64,000 nt of DNA from JAXGPL01 sp040766985. GTDB lineage: Bacteria; Bacillota; Sulfobacillia; JAUYEG01. A program made the translations under genes and the position numbers. Positions 27,066-36,425 of this stretch are shown piece by piece. The stretch lies in contig JAXGPL010000003.1 of NCBI GenBank assembly GCA_040766985.1, positions 62,001-126,000 on the forward strand, read 5' to 3'. The notes below the pieces were generated by a model. The model was not told the origin of the DNA. It was given only the letters and a program-made list of their open reading frames with translations, and searched no databases. Every line of letters starts with the position of its first letter. Positions within the stretch are counted from its first letter, which is position 1.

Positions 27066-27731
27066 CTAGAGCAGGATCTCAATCTCCGCCGCGCCCCGTA
27101 GATCTTCTACGAGGGTCTCAATGATCCCAAGCTCGTAGATCCTCTGATCGCGCAGTTCGAGTTCAAGGTATTCCGCAATCTCTTCGTACGGCGGAATGTC
27201 CTCCACCTGCTCGGCGTAGCTATCGTACAACTCGCGCTTCTCGGCCTCGGTGACCTTGAGGCTGGCCGGGTCCACGTTCTCCTCGATGTACTGCTCCTCA
27301 TAGCGCGAGATCAGAAGGTGCCGGCGGATGTCAGCCCTGAGGCGCTCCACCGCATAATCGTTCTCGCGCAGCATGGCAAGGAACTCGTCCTCGCTCTCGA
27401 AATCGGAGACCCACTCCTGGTAAAACGCGTCCACGTCCGTTTCCTCGACGACGATGCCGGCAGCCGCCGCGCTTTGCGAGAGGAGGGCCTCGACGATTAA
27501 CTGGTCAAGCGCGCCGTCGCGCATCTCGGCCAACATATCCCCGCTGACTTCAATACCATAGGCCTGGTATTGTGCGATCTCGGTCTCCACTCGCAGGCTG
27601 AGCTCGGACCGCAATATGTCCTCCCCGTTGACCGTTGCGACGACTGGGTCGCGGTCCCGCAGCACAAACCAATATCCCGCAGCCGCCGCCACGGCGACGA
27701 CGACGCAGACAATGAGTATACGCCTGTTCAA
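27066..27731 (-). CDS. Membrane-anchored SurA N-terminal domain protein
   Basis: A 221-residue protein with one N-terminal membrane segment (residues 5-24) and an extracytoplasmic SurA/PrsA chaperone-like helical domain. Matches are VATVNGEDILRSELSLRV and LDQLIVEALLSQSAA, with a very acidic C-terminal helical half. The parvulin PPIase domain present in PrsA and SurA is missing, so it would be a chaperone only. TTG 27731 has GGGAGG about 11 bases upstream. It may help fold secreted proteins. Confidence 0.8.
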   Translation of the reverse strand: MNRRILIVCVVVAVAAAAGYWFVLRDRDPVVATVNGEDILRSELSLRVETEIAQYQAYGIEVSGDMLAEMRDGALDQLIVEALLSQSAAAAGIVVEETDVDAFYQEWVSDFESEDEFLAMLRENDYAVERLRADIRRHLLISRYEEQYIEENVDPASLKVTEAEKRELYDSYAEQVEDIPPYEEIAEYLELELRDQRIYELGIIETLVEDLRGAAEIEILL

Positions 27732-27826
27732 TAACAGCAGCTCCTCCCGTTGCGGGCAGCAGTGACTCGATTATACCTGCTATAGCCTGGCGAGCGGGCA
27801 AATCGGGCAAATCGTAACGGATGGGC

Positions 27827-27848
27827 ATGCCCCGCCGTGGCGGGGCAT
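27827..27848 (-). terminator. Terminator hairpin downstream of the aminomutase-like gene
   Basis: A perfect 9-bp stem (ATGCCCCGC with GCGGGGCAT) around a four-base loop, in the 216-base gap after the class-III PLP gene. It lacks a strong T run. Nothing else is recognisable in the gap. Confidence 0.5.
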
Positions 27849-27947
27849 CCTTATTGCCTGTTGTCCCGGGATACGACCGATGGTCTGACGCTGGCGGTGC
27901 CGCTGGCGGAACCTGCGAACCACGCCGCAGTATCCGTTTGGGTACCC

Positions 27948-29201
27948 CTACTTGCGCGGGTAACGCTCCGCCACGAAGGCGAGCGACTCCTCGATCGCGC
28001 CGAGAGCATGGTCGAGGTCCGCATCGGTGTGCCGGTGTGCGATGTACCAGTGATGATATGGCTGAATGAACAGGTTGCGGCGGATGGTTTGGGTGTAAAA
28101 GGCTGTCCTGCGCTCCCTGTACCTGTCATCCACCCGGTCGAAGGTCAGGAACGGCATCGGGGGAATCCCCGAGACTGTCACCGGCACCCCCGACGCATCC
28201 ACAATCTTGCGCAGACGGTCAAGGAAACCGGCGCCCCTCTGCCAGAGGCTGTCCGTGACGTTCTCGCGCTCCAAGATGTCGATGCACTTCATCGCCGCGA
28301 CCATCTCCAGGCTGTTGGGGAAGAACGTCGAGCTGATGAAGACTTTCTTCTCGGCGGTCTTCATGATCTCCGCCTTGCCGACGCAGGCGCTGATGGCGTA
28401 CCCGTTGGCCATGGCCTTGCCGATCGTCGTCATGTCCGGCGTGACGCCGTAGCGTACCTGGGCGCCGCCGAGGTCGACCCGGAATCCCGTACGGATCTCG
28501 TCGAAGACCAGCACGACCCCGTACTTGTCGGCCAGATCGCGTACTCCCTGGAGGTACCCGGGCGGCGGGGCGATGATCGGGGCGGCCGTCGGGTGGCCGA
28601 CCGGGGTGATCATGATTGCGGCTACGTTGCCTTCGTTTTGTTCCAGAAGGCGATCGAGCCCGTTGAGGTCTCCGTAGGGGAACTCAATCGTAAGCCGCTC
28701 GACTTCCGCCGGCACACCACCGTGCACCTCCACGCACCAGTCGTGCCAGCCGTGGTAGCCACAGCGCAGGATAATCGGTTTGTCGGTGTACCCGCGGGCG
28801 ATGCGAACGGCCACGCTCGTGGCGTCAGACCCGGTCTTACAGAGAATGCCCATCTCTGCTGAAGGGATCAGCTTGATCAGGCGATTCATCAGTTCGTTCT
28901 GAACCGGCTGGACGAGCGAAAAGCAGAAACCTCTCTCCAGTTGCTCGACCACAGCCGCGTCGATCTCCGGCTCGCGATAGCCGAGGATGATCGGCCCGTA
29001 CCCGCACAACATGTCGATGTAGTCGTTGCCGTCCACGTCCACGATGTGTCCACCGTACCCGTGGGTCAGGAAAATGGGATACTCGCCCTCGACGAAATTG
29101 TAGGGCCGTCGGATGCCCATCACCCCGCCAGGCGAAACCCGCATGGCCTCCTCAAACATGGCCATCGACTTATCTAACTTGAGTTTTGGTCTGCTCTGCA
29201 T
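27948..29201 (-). CDS. Class-III PLP aminotransferase, glutamate-1-semialdehyde aminomutase-like
   Basis: A PLP enzyme of 417 aa resembling HemL. It has SPGGVMGIRRPYNF at the start, HIVDVDGNDYIDMLCGYGP, the phosphate-binding KTGSDATSVAVRIAR, the Asp of VVLVFDEIRTGFR, and the PLP lysine in TTIGKAMANGYAIS. ATG 29201 follows AGAGGGG at 8 bases; the longer frame to 29321 overlaps the M28 gene and is not needed. No other haem genes are near, so a catabolic aminotransferase or aminomutase is as likely as true HemL. Confidence 0.85.
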   Translation of the reverse strand: MQSRPKLKLDKSMAMFEEAMRVSPGGVMGIRRPYNFVEGEYPIFLTHGYGGHIVDVDGNDYIDMLCGYGPIILGYREPEIDAAVVEQLERGFCFSLVQPVQNELMNRLIKLIPSAEMGILCKTGSDATSVAVRIARGYTDKPIILRCGYHGWHDWCVEVHGGVPAEVERLTIEFPYGDLNGLDRLLEQNEGNVAAIMITPVGHPTAAPIIAPPPGYLQGVRDLADKYGVVLVFDEIRTGFRVDLGGAQVRYGVTPDMTTIGKAMANGYAISACVGKAEIMKTAEKKVFISSTFFPNSLEMVAAMKCIDILERENVTDSLWQRGAGFLDRLRKIVDASGVPVTVSGIPPMPFLTFDRVDDRYRERRTAFYTQTIRRNLFIQPYHHWYIAHRHTDADLDHALGAIEESLAFVAERYPRK

Positions 29202-29280
29202 GCCCGACACCCCTCTGCTGCGTATTGTCGCGATTGGGTCAAGCTTCCATAGGCAGGCCCTTATTCGGCTGCTCCCCGGG

Positions 29281-30471
29281 TTACTCCTGCCGCCCGTCCG
29301 TGGCCGGATCCCGAGCGGCATCCACCGCCTCGATCAGAGCGCGGATAAACCGGTAGTTGCGCTCCATGACCTCCGGGATAAGCTTATCCACGGTATCCGT
29401 GGGAAGATGCCAGTAGGGGCCCTTACCTTCCGGTGTCAGCCCGATGATCGTTATCGCCGGAACCCCGGCTGCCAGGGCATCGGACATCTCGGTGACGCCG
29501 CCGTCCAGGGTAGCTGGATAGGCGCCCAGCTCGGGATTTTCGTCAGCTACCCGTTCGGCGAGGGCGCGCAAGCCCCTGTCGCTGCTGATCGGGAGCACTA
29601 TCTTCTCGTTGACCAACCAGGCAGGACCACTGCAGCCGAGCATCTCGAGGACGACCGCGCGCGGGTTGACCATTTCGCGGCGGTGCTCGCGGTAAAACGC
29701 CTGCGCCCCCTCATGCAGCGCCTCTTCGCATCCGGTACAGACCAGCCAGACGCGAGTCCTGACCAGTGGCCGCTCCCTAAGCTCAGCAGCGAGGGTCAAC
29801 ACCAGGCCGGCCGCCGTGGCGTTGTCGTTGGCCCCCGCCGTAAAGGGGCTGCCCTCCGCCTGCAGGCACATCGCCACGAGCAACATCGCCATGGCGGCGG
29901 AAACGGCGGAAACAGGCCAGACCCACGGCCAACGAAACACAGCGCCAAGCATATACCCCACCGCCATCAGTGCGAATGATGCAAAGGCGGTAGTCGAGAA
30001 CATACGGTAGGCTGCGAACCACTCCGGGGAACTGAAGATCTTCGGCGTGCGCTGGCTGTCGGCGTGGCCCATCAGGACAAGATCCTGCTCAACAACCCCC
30101 GTGGGCTCCACGGTCGCGAGCACGTTGCCACTTGGCCGCCGCGGACCAAGACGCTGCAGCGGGTTGGGGTGCAGGGTGAGCTCGAGTGTTTCCCAGGCCA
30201 GAATCAGCAGGACCAAGGCCGCCATTGTGGATGGGGCAAAGGGGTACAGCCCGAAAGCCACGATAAAGCCGAGCGCGGCGATCAGATGCGGCCGGAAGAC
30301 CGAACCTGCGCTGAGAAACCGGTCCTCCCGCGTCGGCAGACCAAGGCCCGCCAACACACGGCGGCAATACTCAAGGCCCATCCGCTCGGAATCAGTCGTG
30401 GGACCCCGTGGGCCGATGTCGGAGGCAAGGACTCGCACGTGCTCCAACCAACGCTGCACGAAATCGCTCAC
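29281..30471 (-). CDS. M28 peptidase with inserted membrane segments
   Basis: A 396-residue M28-type metallopeptidase. Ligands visible are His in LMGHADSQ, Asp in GANDNATA, Glu pair in TGCEEALHEG, Glu in VVLEMLG and His in YWHLPTDTVDK. Unlike the M28 enzyme at 0.3-1.7 kb it carries two hydrophobic regions (about residues 58-100 and 165-205) between the N-terminal part and the catalytic core, and has no PA domain. GTG 30471 follows AGGAGGGG. A membrane-associated peptidase facing the cytoplasm is likely. Confidence 0.82.
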   Translation of the reverse strand: MSDFVQRWLEHVRVLASDIGPRGPTTDSERMGLEYCRRVLAGLGLPTREDRFLSAGSVFRPHLIAALGFIVAFGLYPFAPSTMAALVLLILAWETLELTLHPNPLQRLGPRRPSGNVLATVEPTGVVEQDLVLMGHADSQRTPKIFSSPEWFAAYRMFSTTAFASFALMAVGYMLGAVFRWPWVWPVSAVSAAMAMLLVAMCLQAEGSPFTAGANDNATAAGLVLTLAAELRERPLVRTRVWLVCTGCEEALHEGAQAFYREHRREMVNPRAVVLEMLGCSGPAWLVNEKIVLPISSDRGLRALAERVADENPELGAYPATLDGGVTEMSDALAAGVPAITIIGLTPEGKGPYWHLPTDTVDKLIPEVMERNYRFIRALIEAVDAARDPATDGRQE

Positions 30472-30901
30472 GGGAGGCCCCTCCTCTCGCGGCAGATATT
30501 GGAGTCATGTTCATCCCAGTTGTTCGCGGACGACGGCCCCAAACACCTCTCGCGCCCGGATAGGCCGGAACTTGCCTGCCCTGCGGGTCACCTACAGCGC
30601 AACCTTCTGGACCAAGCCGGCACTCGCGAATGGCCCCGTCGGCGTCGAGCACCTGGTAGCGCAGTCCCTGCTCATCCACTGCGGCCTGGACGCAGTGCAG
30701 GTACTCGGTGTCCTCCGCATGTGCGGGAGCGTGCCGGCTCCCGCCGTTGTGACCTGAAGCACTCCGCGATGAACCTGCACGTCAAAGGCCATGATGTGCG
30801 AGCAAAGATAGGCAGTCACCCCACGCGCGACTACCGTTGATGGGGTGCGCCGGATGGTGCCCGAGGACGAACCTGTGCCTGGCGCCGGCGCGATACGGCC
30901 T
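30472..30901 (-). other. 430-base gap with a possible short coding remnant
   Basis: No complete gene is convincing here. On the minus strand a stretch starting at ATG 30790 (MAFDVQVHRGVLQV) has normal codon bias. About 24 codons later better coding character moves to another frame (AEDTEYLHCVQAAVDEQGLR, then YQVLDADGAIRE). This could be a small frameshifted gene just after nrdG. No family was recognised. Confidence 0.3.
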
Positions 30902-31492
30902 CTAATCTAGCGGCACATACCTCTGCCACACATGGCGCGACCCCTCCGGGACCAACTCCAGGATCCCGGCCCGGTCAGGCTCGGCCAGCAAGTGCGGCAC
31001 CCACGTCGTCCTGAAGTGATGGGGAAGGCCGCAACCGGCAATCAAGGCGATGCTGCTGCGCACAGCTGCGACATCGGTCCGGCAACCCGCCAGCCGATCG
31101 TACAGGTGGGCGGGCGCCTTGATGTCCATGGCAACGTGGTCGACCAGCCGTTCATCGAGGATGGATTTGAGGAGCCCCGGGTTGCTGCCGTTGGTGTCGA
31201 GCTTGACCTTGAGCCCCAGCTCGCGCAGCTTGCCCAGGAATTCGGGCAGGTCGTCCTGTATCGTCGGTTCGCCGCCGGAAACCACGACCCCGTGCAGCAG
31301 GCCACGTCGCTCCCGCAGCGCCCCAAGGATCTCGGTGACCTTGATTGCCTCGTCGTCGAGCGGCGCCTGTGGGATCAGTTGGCTGTTATGACAGAACGGG
31401 CACCGCCAGTTGCACCCCTGGGCAAACACGACCGCGCTCGGTACGCCGGGGTAATCGCTCAGGCTAAACGACTGGTATCCACCGATGACCAC
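30902..31492 (-). CDS. nrdG: Anaerobic ribonucleotide reductase activating protein
   Basis: A radical-SAM enzyme (196 aa) that generates the glycyl radical on NrdD. The iron-sulfur motif CNWRCPFC (CxxxCxxC) is at about residues 27-34, followed by the SAM-binding VVSGGEPT. The opening GGYQSFSLSDYPGVPSAVVF is typical. The GTG start lies 6 bases after the nrdD stop with little ribosome-binding sequence, so it probably depends on coupling to nrdD. It is therefore under the same B12 riboswitch. Confidence 0.94.
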   Translation of the reverse strand: MVIGGYQSFSLSDYPGVPSAVVFAQGCNWRCPFCHNSQLIPQAPLDDEAIKVTEILGALRERRGLLHGVVVSGGEPTIQDDLPEFLGKLRELGLKVKLDTNGSNPGLLKSILDERLVDHVAMDIKAPAHLYDRLAGCRTDVAAVRSSIALIAGCGLPHHFRTTWVPHLLAEPDRAGILELVPEGSRHVWQRYVPLD

Positions 31493-31498
31493 CAGGTA

Positions 31499-33691
31499 TC
31501 ACCGGCGCCGCAACTGCCGCACTTTGCCTCCGGCGCGGCTTTGCCCGGAGCGCAGAGCGAACGTCCGCCGAGCCTCCCACTCGGCGCGCTTGCCGTCGTT
31601 CCACTGGGAGACCGGGCGAAGGTAGCCGACGACCCGCGAGTACACCTCCGCCTCCTGGCCGCATTGCGGGCAACTGAAGTGCTCTCCGCTCAGATACCCA
31701 TGCGTAGGACAGACCGAAAAGGTCGGCGTCACGGTAAGGTACGGCAGCCTGAACTTCGCGCAGGCAGTACGGACGAACTCGCGGACCGCCCCGGGGTCCG
31801 GCTCGGCCTCGCCGAGGTAGACGTGCATTACGGTGCCCCCTGTGTACAGGGTCTGGAGGCCTTCCTGCAGCCGCATCGCCTCAAACGGGTCGTCCGTGTA
31901 GTTGACGGGCAACTGCGTGGAGTTGGTGTAAAAGGGCACATCGGTGTCAACTCCGCCGGCGTACTGCATACCACGGAAACGCTTCTTGTCCAGCAGCGCG
32001 AGGCGGTAGGCCGCCGACTCGGCGGGCGTGGCTTCGAGGTTGAAGAGGTTGCCGGTCTCTTCCTGGAAGTGAATGAGCCTTTCCCGCATGTACATCAGGA
32101 CACGTCGCGCGAAGGCCTCGCCGACAGCCGTGCCGATGTCGAACCCGAACAGGTTGAGGCAGGCTTCGTTCATGCCGATCAGGCCGATTGTCGAAAAGTG
32201 GTTGGCCCAATAGCGGCCAAAACGCTCCTTGACCTGACGGAGGTAGTACTTCGTGTAGGGGTAGAGCCCGCCATCGGTGTAGGCCTCGAGGGCCTTGCGC
32301 TTGGTTTCGAGACTGGTCCGGGCGGTTTCCATGAGCCTGCCCAGCCGAGCCATGAAGCCGCCCTCGTCGCCGGCTAGGTGCCCGATCCGCGGCAGGTTGA
32401 GGGTCACGACGCCGACCGAACCCGTCAGGGGGTTGGCCGAGAAGAGGCCGCCGCCGCGGGTTTGCAGGAGCCGGGTATCAAGACGCAACCTGCAGCACAT
32501 CGAACGCGCGTCATCCGGAGACATGTCGGAGTTGACGAAGTTGGCGAAGTACGGTACCCCGTAGCGAGCCGTCAACGCCCAGAGGCGGTCTAGCGCGGGT
32601 GACGCCCAATCAAAGTCCGGGGTGATGTTATAGGTCGGGATGGGGAACGTGAATACACGCCCGCTCGCGTCGCCCTCACTCAGGACTTCCAGCAGAGCCT
32701 GGTTGAGCGTGTCCATCTCCGGCTGGAACTCGGCGTACGTCTGCTCGCGCATCTGGCCCCCGACCACGACGCCTTGGCTTGCCAGGGTCGAAGGTGCCTG
32801 GAGGTCGAGGGTGATATTAGTAAACGGCGTCTGGAAACCGACCCGCGTCGCGACGTTAAGGTTGAAGACGAATTCTTGCAGCGCCTGCTTGACTTCGCGG
32901 TAAGAGAGGTTGTCCTCCCGGATGAACGGCGCCAGCAACGTGTCAAAGTTGGCGAAGGCCTGCGCGCCTGCGGCCTCACCCTGCAAGGTGTAAAAGAAGT
33001 TCACCACCTGGCCCAGCGCCGTGCGGAAGTGCCGCGCCGGCCGGCTCTCGACCTTGCCGGCTGCTCCGCGGAAGCCGACGAGCAGCAGGTCCTGCAGGTC
33101 CCACCCGACACAGTAAACCGATAGCAGCCCTAGGTCGTGCAGGTGAAGGTCTCCGTTGGCGTGAGCTTCGCGCACCTCCGGGGTGTAGATCTTGTTGAGC
33201 CAGTAAGTCTTGGTGATCTCGGAGGACACGTAGTTGTTGAGCCCCTGCAGGGAATAGGCCATGTTGCTGTTCTCGCGGACGTTCCAGTCCAGCTTGCCAA
33301 GGTACTGGTCCATCAGGTCGACATCGGCCTGGTCGACCATCTGCCGGATGCGGGCGTGCTGATCCCGGTAGAGAATGTAGGCTTTGGCGGTCTTCTTAAA
33401 CGGCGAACTCAGGAGCGCCGTCTCGACGATGTCCTGGATCTCCTCGACGCCCGGCACCTCCGCCCGGCTGGTCGCGTGAAGCATGGCAAGGACACGGAGG
33501 GTCAGCTGGCGGGCCATCTCCTCGCCGAACTCACCCGAAGCCTGGCCTGCTCGATACAGGGCCGAGGTGATCTTGCCGGCATCAAAAGCAGCAAGCCGCC
33601 CGTCGCGCTTGCGGACCTGAGTGAACACCGGGAGGGTGATGGGCTCCGCCTGAGATGGAGAAGAAGCTACAGCAGTAGCAGAATCGTCCAC
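31499..33691 (-). CDS. nrdD: Anaerobic ribonucleoside-triphosphate reductase
   Basis: Class III ribonucleotide reductase (730 aa), which makes dNTPs without oxygen. An N-terminal ATP-cone (VRKRDGRLAAFDAGKITSAL, residues ~28-115) precedes the barrel. The C-terminal zinc site CPTHGYLSGEHFSCPQCG and the glycyl-radical motif SRVVGYLRP (Gly689) are intact. The last ~40 residues include a basic tail. GTG 33691 follows GAGGAGG by 8 bases. A cobalamin riboswitch ends 36 bases upstream, implying shut-off when B12 is plentiful, presumably because a B12-dependent reductase is encoded elsewhere. Confidence 0.96.
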   Translation of the reverse strand: MDDSATAVASSPSQAEPITLPVFTQVRKRDGRLAAFDAGKITSALYRAGQASGEFGEEMARQLTLRVLAMLHATSRAEVPGVEEIQDIVETALLSSPFKKTAKAYILYRDQHARIRQMVDQADVDLMDQYLGKLDWNVRENSNMAYSLQGLNNYVSSEITKTYWLNKIYTPEVREAHANGDLHLHDLGLLSVYCVGWDLQDLLLVGFRGAAGKVESRPARHFRTALGQVVNFFYTLQGEAAGAQAFANFDTLLAPFIREDNLSYREVKQALQEFVFNLNVATRVGFQTPFTNITLDLQAPSTLASQGVVVGGQMREQTYAEFQPEMDTLNQALLEVLSEGDASGRVFTFPIPTYNITPDFDWASPALDRLWALTARYGVPYFANFVNSDMSPDDARSMCCRLRLDTRLLQTRGGGLFSANPLTGSVGVVTLNLPRIGHLAGDEGGFMARLGRLMETARTSLETKRKALEAYTDGGLYPYTKYYLRQVKERFGRYWANHFSTIGLIGMNEACLNLFGFDIGTAVGEAFARRVLMYMRERLIHFQEETGNLFNLEATPAESAAYRLALLDKKRFRGMQYAGGVDTDVPFYTNSTQLPVNYTDDPFEAMRLQEGLQTLYTGGTVMHVYLGEAEPDPGAVREFVRTACAKFRLPYLTVTPTFSVCPTHGYLSGEHFSCPQCGQEAEVYSRVVGYLRPVSQWNDGKRAEWEARRTFALRSGQSRAGGKVRQLRRR

Positions 33692-33726
33692 GAAACAGCC
33701 TCCTCGCTGCAGGCGTTACCACGCCC

Positions 33727-33840
33727 GCCGGCAGGTCTTCGGACTGATGGGCACTCCGTGGGCGGGACTGGGGGATGGAGAAGCCCGCCGGACGCACACC
33801 GGGTTCCCTTCTGGCGCCGGGGCGCACCTGGGACCGGCGA
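33727..33840 (-). ncRNA. Cobalamin (B12) riboswitch upstream of nrdD-nrdG
   Basis: Read on the minus strand, the element has the 3' consensus AGTCCGAAGACCTGCC (33746-33731). It also has GGTGC at 33829, AAGGGAA, and the CCGGTG...CCGG core. P1 closes perfectly: CGCCGG (33840-33835) with CCGGCG (33732-33727). A P5-like hairpin GGCGGG/CCCGCC has a loop containing CTTCTCC. Downstream, CAGC-GAGGAG-GCTG puts the nrdD ribosome-binding site in a hairpin loop that could pair with that P5 loop, suggesting translational repression by B12. Confidence 0.88.
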
Positions 33841-34037
33841 CAACATTCGACACTAGGAAGGGTGTCCCCTCCGGCGGAAGGGGGGGTCAGCGGAAACGGC
33901 AGCGATTGTCGCACGCTTGTTCGGTGCAGATGGGATAGGCACGGCGGGGGACCGGCCCCGGACGCACCGGCGCTGCGAGGACCGATGCGCACCGGGAGAA
34001 ACCCCGGTCGGGCAGGGGCGCTGCACTCGGGCGGCGT

Positions 34038-36320
34038 CTATTCCAGCCCGAGATGTTTGCGAAGGTGCTGCCCCGTCCAGCTGGTCTCGGTGCGGGCGAG
34101 ATCCTCGGGGGTTCCCGTGGCGACCACCTCGCCTCCCGCCCGGCCTCCCTCCGGCCCCAGATCAATGACCCAGTCCGCCCGGACCATGACATCGAGGTTG
34201 TGCTCGATGACCACGACAGAATTCCCATCGGCCACGAGGCGGTCCAGAATGGCCATCAGCCGGTCGATGTCGGCGAGGTGGAGCCCGGTCGTCGGCTCGT
34301 CGAGGATATAGAGGTTGCCCGTCTTGCCGAGTTCCACCGCCAGCTTGAGGCGTTGGCTCTCTCCGCCGGAGAGCGTTGAGAGCGACTGGCCGAGGGTGAC
34401 GTAACCGAGGCCCACTCGATGCAGCAGCTGGAGGCCCCGGCGGATCGGTTTCTGGGAGAAGAGATCGAGTTCCAAGGCTTCTTGGGTGGTCATCGACAGA
34501 ACATCGTGGATGCTCAGCCCTTGCCAGCGCAGGGCGAGGACTTCCTCGGTGTAGCGACGGCCGCCGCAGTCCGGGCAAATCGAGCGGACATCGTCAAGGA
34601 AGTTCATCTCCACCGCGACGGAGCCCTGGCCCCTGCAGGTCGGGCACGCACCGGCCGAGTTGAAACTGAACAGCGAGGCCGGCCGCCCTGTGGCTGCCGC
34701 AAAGGCTTTTCGGACGTGGTCAAAGATGCCGAGGTAGGTCAGCGGGTTGGACCTGCTGCTCCGCCCGATGGCGGTCTGGTCGACCACAACGGCATCGGGA
34801 TGCTCCTTGGCGAAGACATCATGTACCAAACTGCTCTTGCCGCTACCGGCAACCCCCGTGATGCAGACCAGAATGCCCTGCGGGATGTCGACGGCGATGT
34901 TCTTGAGGTTGTGGGCTCTTGCCCCACGGACGGGCCAGCTCCGGGTCCACGCCCGACGGCCGCGGCGCAAGTCGGCCGCCGGACCGGAAGAACGCCTCAT
35001 CAGCCGCGAAGTGAGGGTCTCCGCACGAGCGAACTCAGCTGCGCTACCGCTGAAGATGATCTCGCCCCCCGCCCGACCGGCGCCCGGCCCGATCTCGATC
35101 ACGTGATCGGCTGCGGCGATGATCCCCGGGTCGTGCTCAACCACGAGAACCGAATTGCCCCGGTCGCGGAGATGCCGGAGCATCGCGATCAACTGGCGGA
35201 TGTCGCGCGGGTGGAGGCCGATGGACGGCTCGTCCAACACATACATCAGCCCGGTGAGGTCACAGTCGAGCTGGCGGGCCATCTTGACACGCTGGCTCTC
35301 GCCGCCCGAAAGGGTCGAGACGGACCTGTGGAGCGAGAGGTAACCGACCCCGATCTCGATCAGGTGGCCGAGGGTGCTCCGCATCTTCCGCACCAGGGGC
35401 CCGGCAACCGGGCCGTTGAGGGTACTGAGCCAGGCGTCGAGTTCGGTCAACTCCCACTGCACCGCCTGTCCGATGCCTACTCCTTCGACGCGGACTCCCA
35501 GCGCGCGTGGGTTGAGCCGCAGCCCGCCGCAGACTTCGCAGTCGTGATAGGTCCGGTATCTGTCGTAAGCATCCTTTTCGCCGTCAGGAACCTCGTCCTC
35601 TGCGGTGTTGGTGTAGATACGCTCCAGCTTGCGGGCAATCCCTTCGTACGTCTTGCTGTACACCCCGGCACCGTGCTGCTTCGTGATGGGAATCCCCTCG
35701 GCCCACAGAAGCCGGTCCATTTCCTCGGCCGTAAACTCGCGTAACGGCTTGTCGTTGTCGAACAAACCAGAACCAAGCAACTCCCGCCAGGCCCAGTTGG
35801 TCTTGCCGTAGTTGGGATGGGTGATTGCACCTTCACGTAAGGACCTATCCCGGTCAAGCAGCAGGCTTAGGTCAACCCCGATGCGCTTGCCGAGGCCTTT
35901 ACACGCCGGGCACATCCCCTCTGGGTGGTTGAACGAGAAATGGAACGATGCCAACGGTACCTCGGAGTCGCCGCAACGTGAATACAGCATCCGGAGGTAA
36001 GTGAAGACCTCTGTCGCGGTCCCCACCGTCGAGCGGAGTGTGCGGCCCATTGGTTTCTGGTCGATAACGATGGAGGTGGACAGGTTGCGGATCTCGTCGA
36101 CGTCGGGCCGTGATAGCTTCGGCAGGCGACGGCGGGCGAACGAGCTGAAGGTCTCGATGAGCTGCCGTTGGGCCTCGGTATGCAGGGTGTCGAACACCAG
36201 CGAAGACTTACCCGACCCTGAGACCCCGGTGAACACTACGACCTTGTCCCGCGGGATAGCGACGTCTATCCCCTTGAGGTTGTGCACGCGGGCGTTGCTG
36301 ACATGAATGGTGTCGCGCAT
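34038..36320 (-). CDS. Short UvrA-family ATPase (UvrA paralogue)
   Basis: An ABC-type DNA-damage-recognition ATPase of 760 aa. True UvrA is about 940 aa, so this belongs to the shorter group often linked to drug resistance. There are two nucleotide-binding domains: Walker A GVSGSGKSSLVFDT near residue 33 and GVAGSGKSSLVHDV in the second half. Signatures are LSGGESQRVKMA and LSGGESQRLKLA. Zinc Cys pairs remain in CPACKG, CEVC and CPTCRGQG. ATG 36320 has GGAGG 5 bases upstream. No uvrB or uvrC is adjacent. The MFS gene upstream is a plausible efflux companion. Confidence 0.9.
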   Translation of the reverse strand: MRDTIHVSNARVHNLKGIDVAIPRDKVVVFTGVSGSGKSSLVFDTLHTEAQRQLIETFSSFARRRLPKLSRPDVDEIRNLSTSIVIDQKPMGRTLRSTVGTATEVFTYLRMLYSRCGDSEVPLASFHFSFNHPEGMCPACKGLGKRIGVDLSLLLDRDRSLREGAITHPNYGKTNWAWRELLGSGLFDNDKPLREFTAEEMDRLLWAEGIPITKQHGAGVYSKTYEGIARKLERIYTNTAEDEVPDGEKDAYDRYRTYHDCEVCGGLRLNPRALGVRVEGVGIGQAVQWELTELDAWLSTLNGPVAGPLVRKMRSTLGHLIEIGVGYLSLHRSVSTLSGGESQRVKMARQLDCDLTGLMYVLDEPSIGLHPRDIRQLIAMLRHLRDRGNSVLVVEHDPGIIAAADHVIEIGPGAGRAGGEIIFSGSAAEFARAETLTSRLMRRSSGPAADLRRGRRAWTRSWPVRGARAHNLKNIAVDIPQGILVCITGVAGSGKSSLVHDVFAKEHPDAVVVDQTAIGRSSRSNPLTYLGIFDHVRKAFAAATGRPASLFSFNSAGACPTCRGQGSVAVEMNFLDDVRSICPDCGGRRYTEEVLALRWQGLSIHDVLSMTTQEALELDLFSQKPIRRGLQLLHRVGLGYVTLGQSLSTLSGGESQRLKLAVELGKTGNLYILDEPTTGLHLADIDRLMAILDRLVADGNSVVVIEHNLDVMVRADWVIDLGPEGGRAGGEVVATGTPEDLARTETSWTGQHLRKHLGLE

Positions 36321-36425
36321 CTTGTCCTCCCTGCCCGGCAGGTTGAGTGTTTTCTGCCGTTTGCAGACGCCGGGCGGGGCCAGGTCAAAGCAAGATACGT
36401 GCCAAGCGAAACCGCCGCGCTCCCC

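Noticed and set aside
27837..28862. A 341-residue open frame on the plus strand
   Set aside because: Shadow of the aminomutase-like gene on the opposite strand.
30932..32377. A 481-residue open frame on the plus strand
   Set aside because: Antisense to nrdG and nrdD, whose catalytic motifs are intact; no own signals.
33930..34010. Second B12-riboswitch-like segment (CGCCGGTGCGTCCGG on the minus strand)
   Set aside because: It lacks the AAGGGAA core and the AGTC...ACCTGCC 3' end, so it is probably chance similarity in GC-rich DNA.
34419..35744. A 441-residue open frame on the plus strand
   Set aside because: Antisense to the UvrA-family gene.
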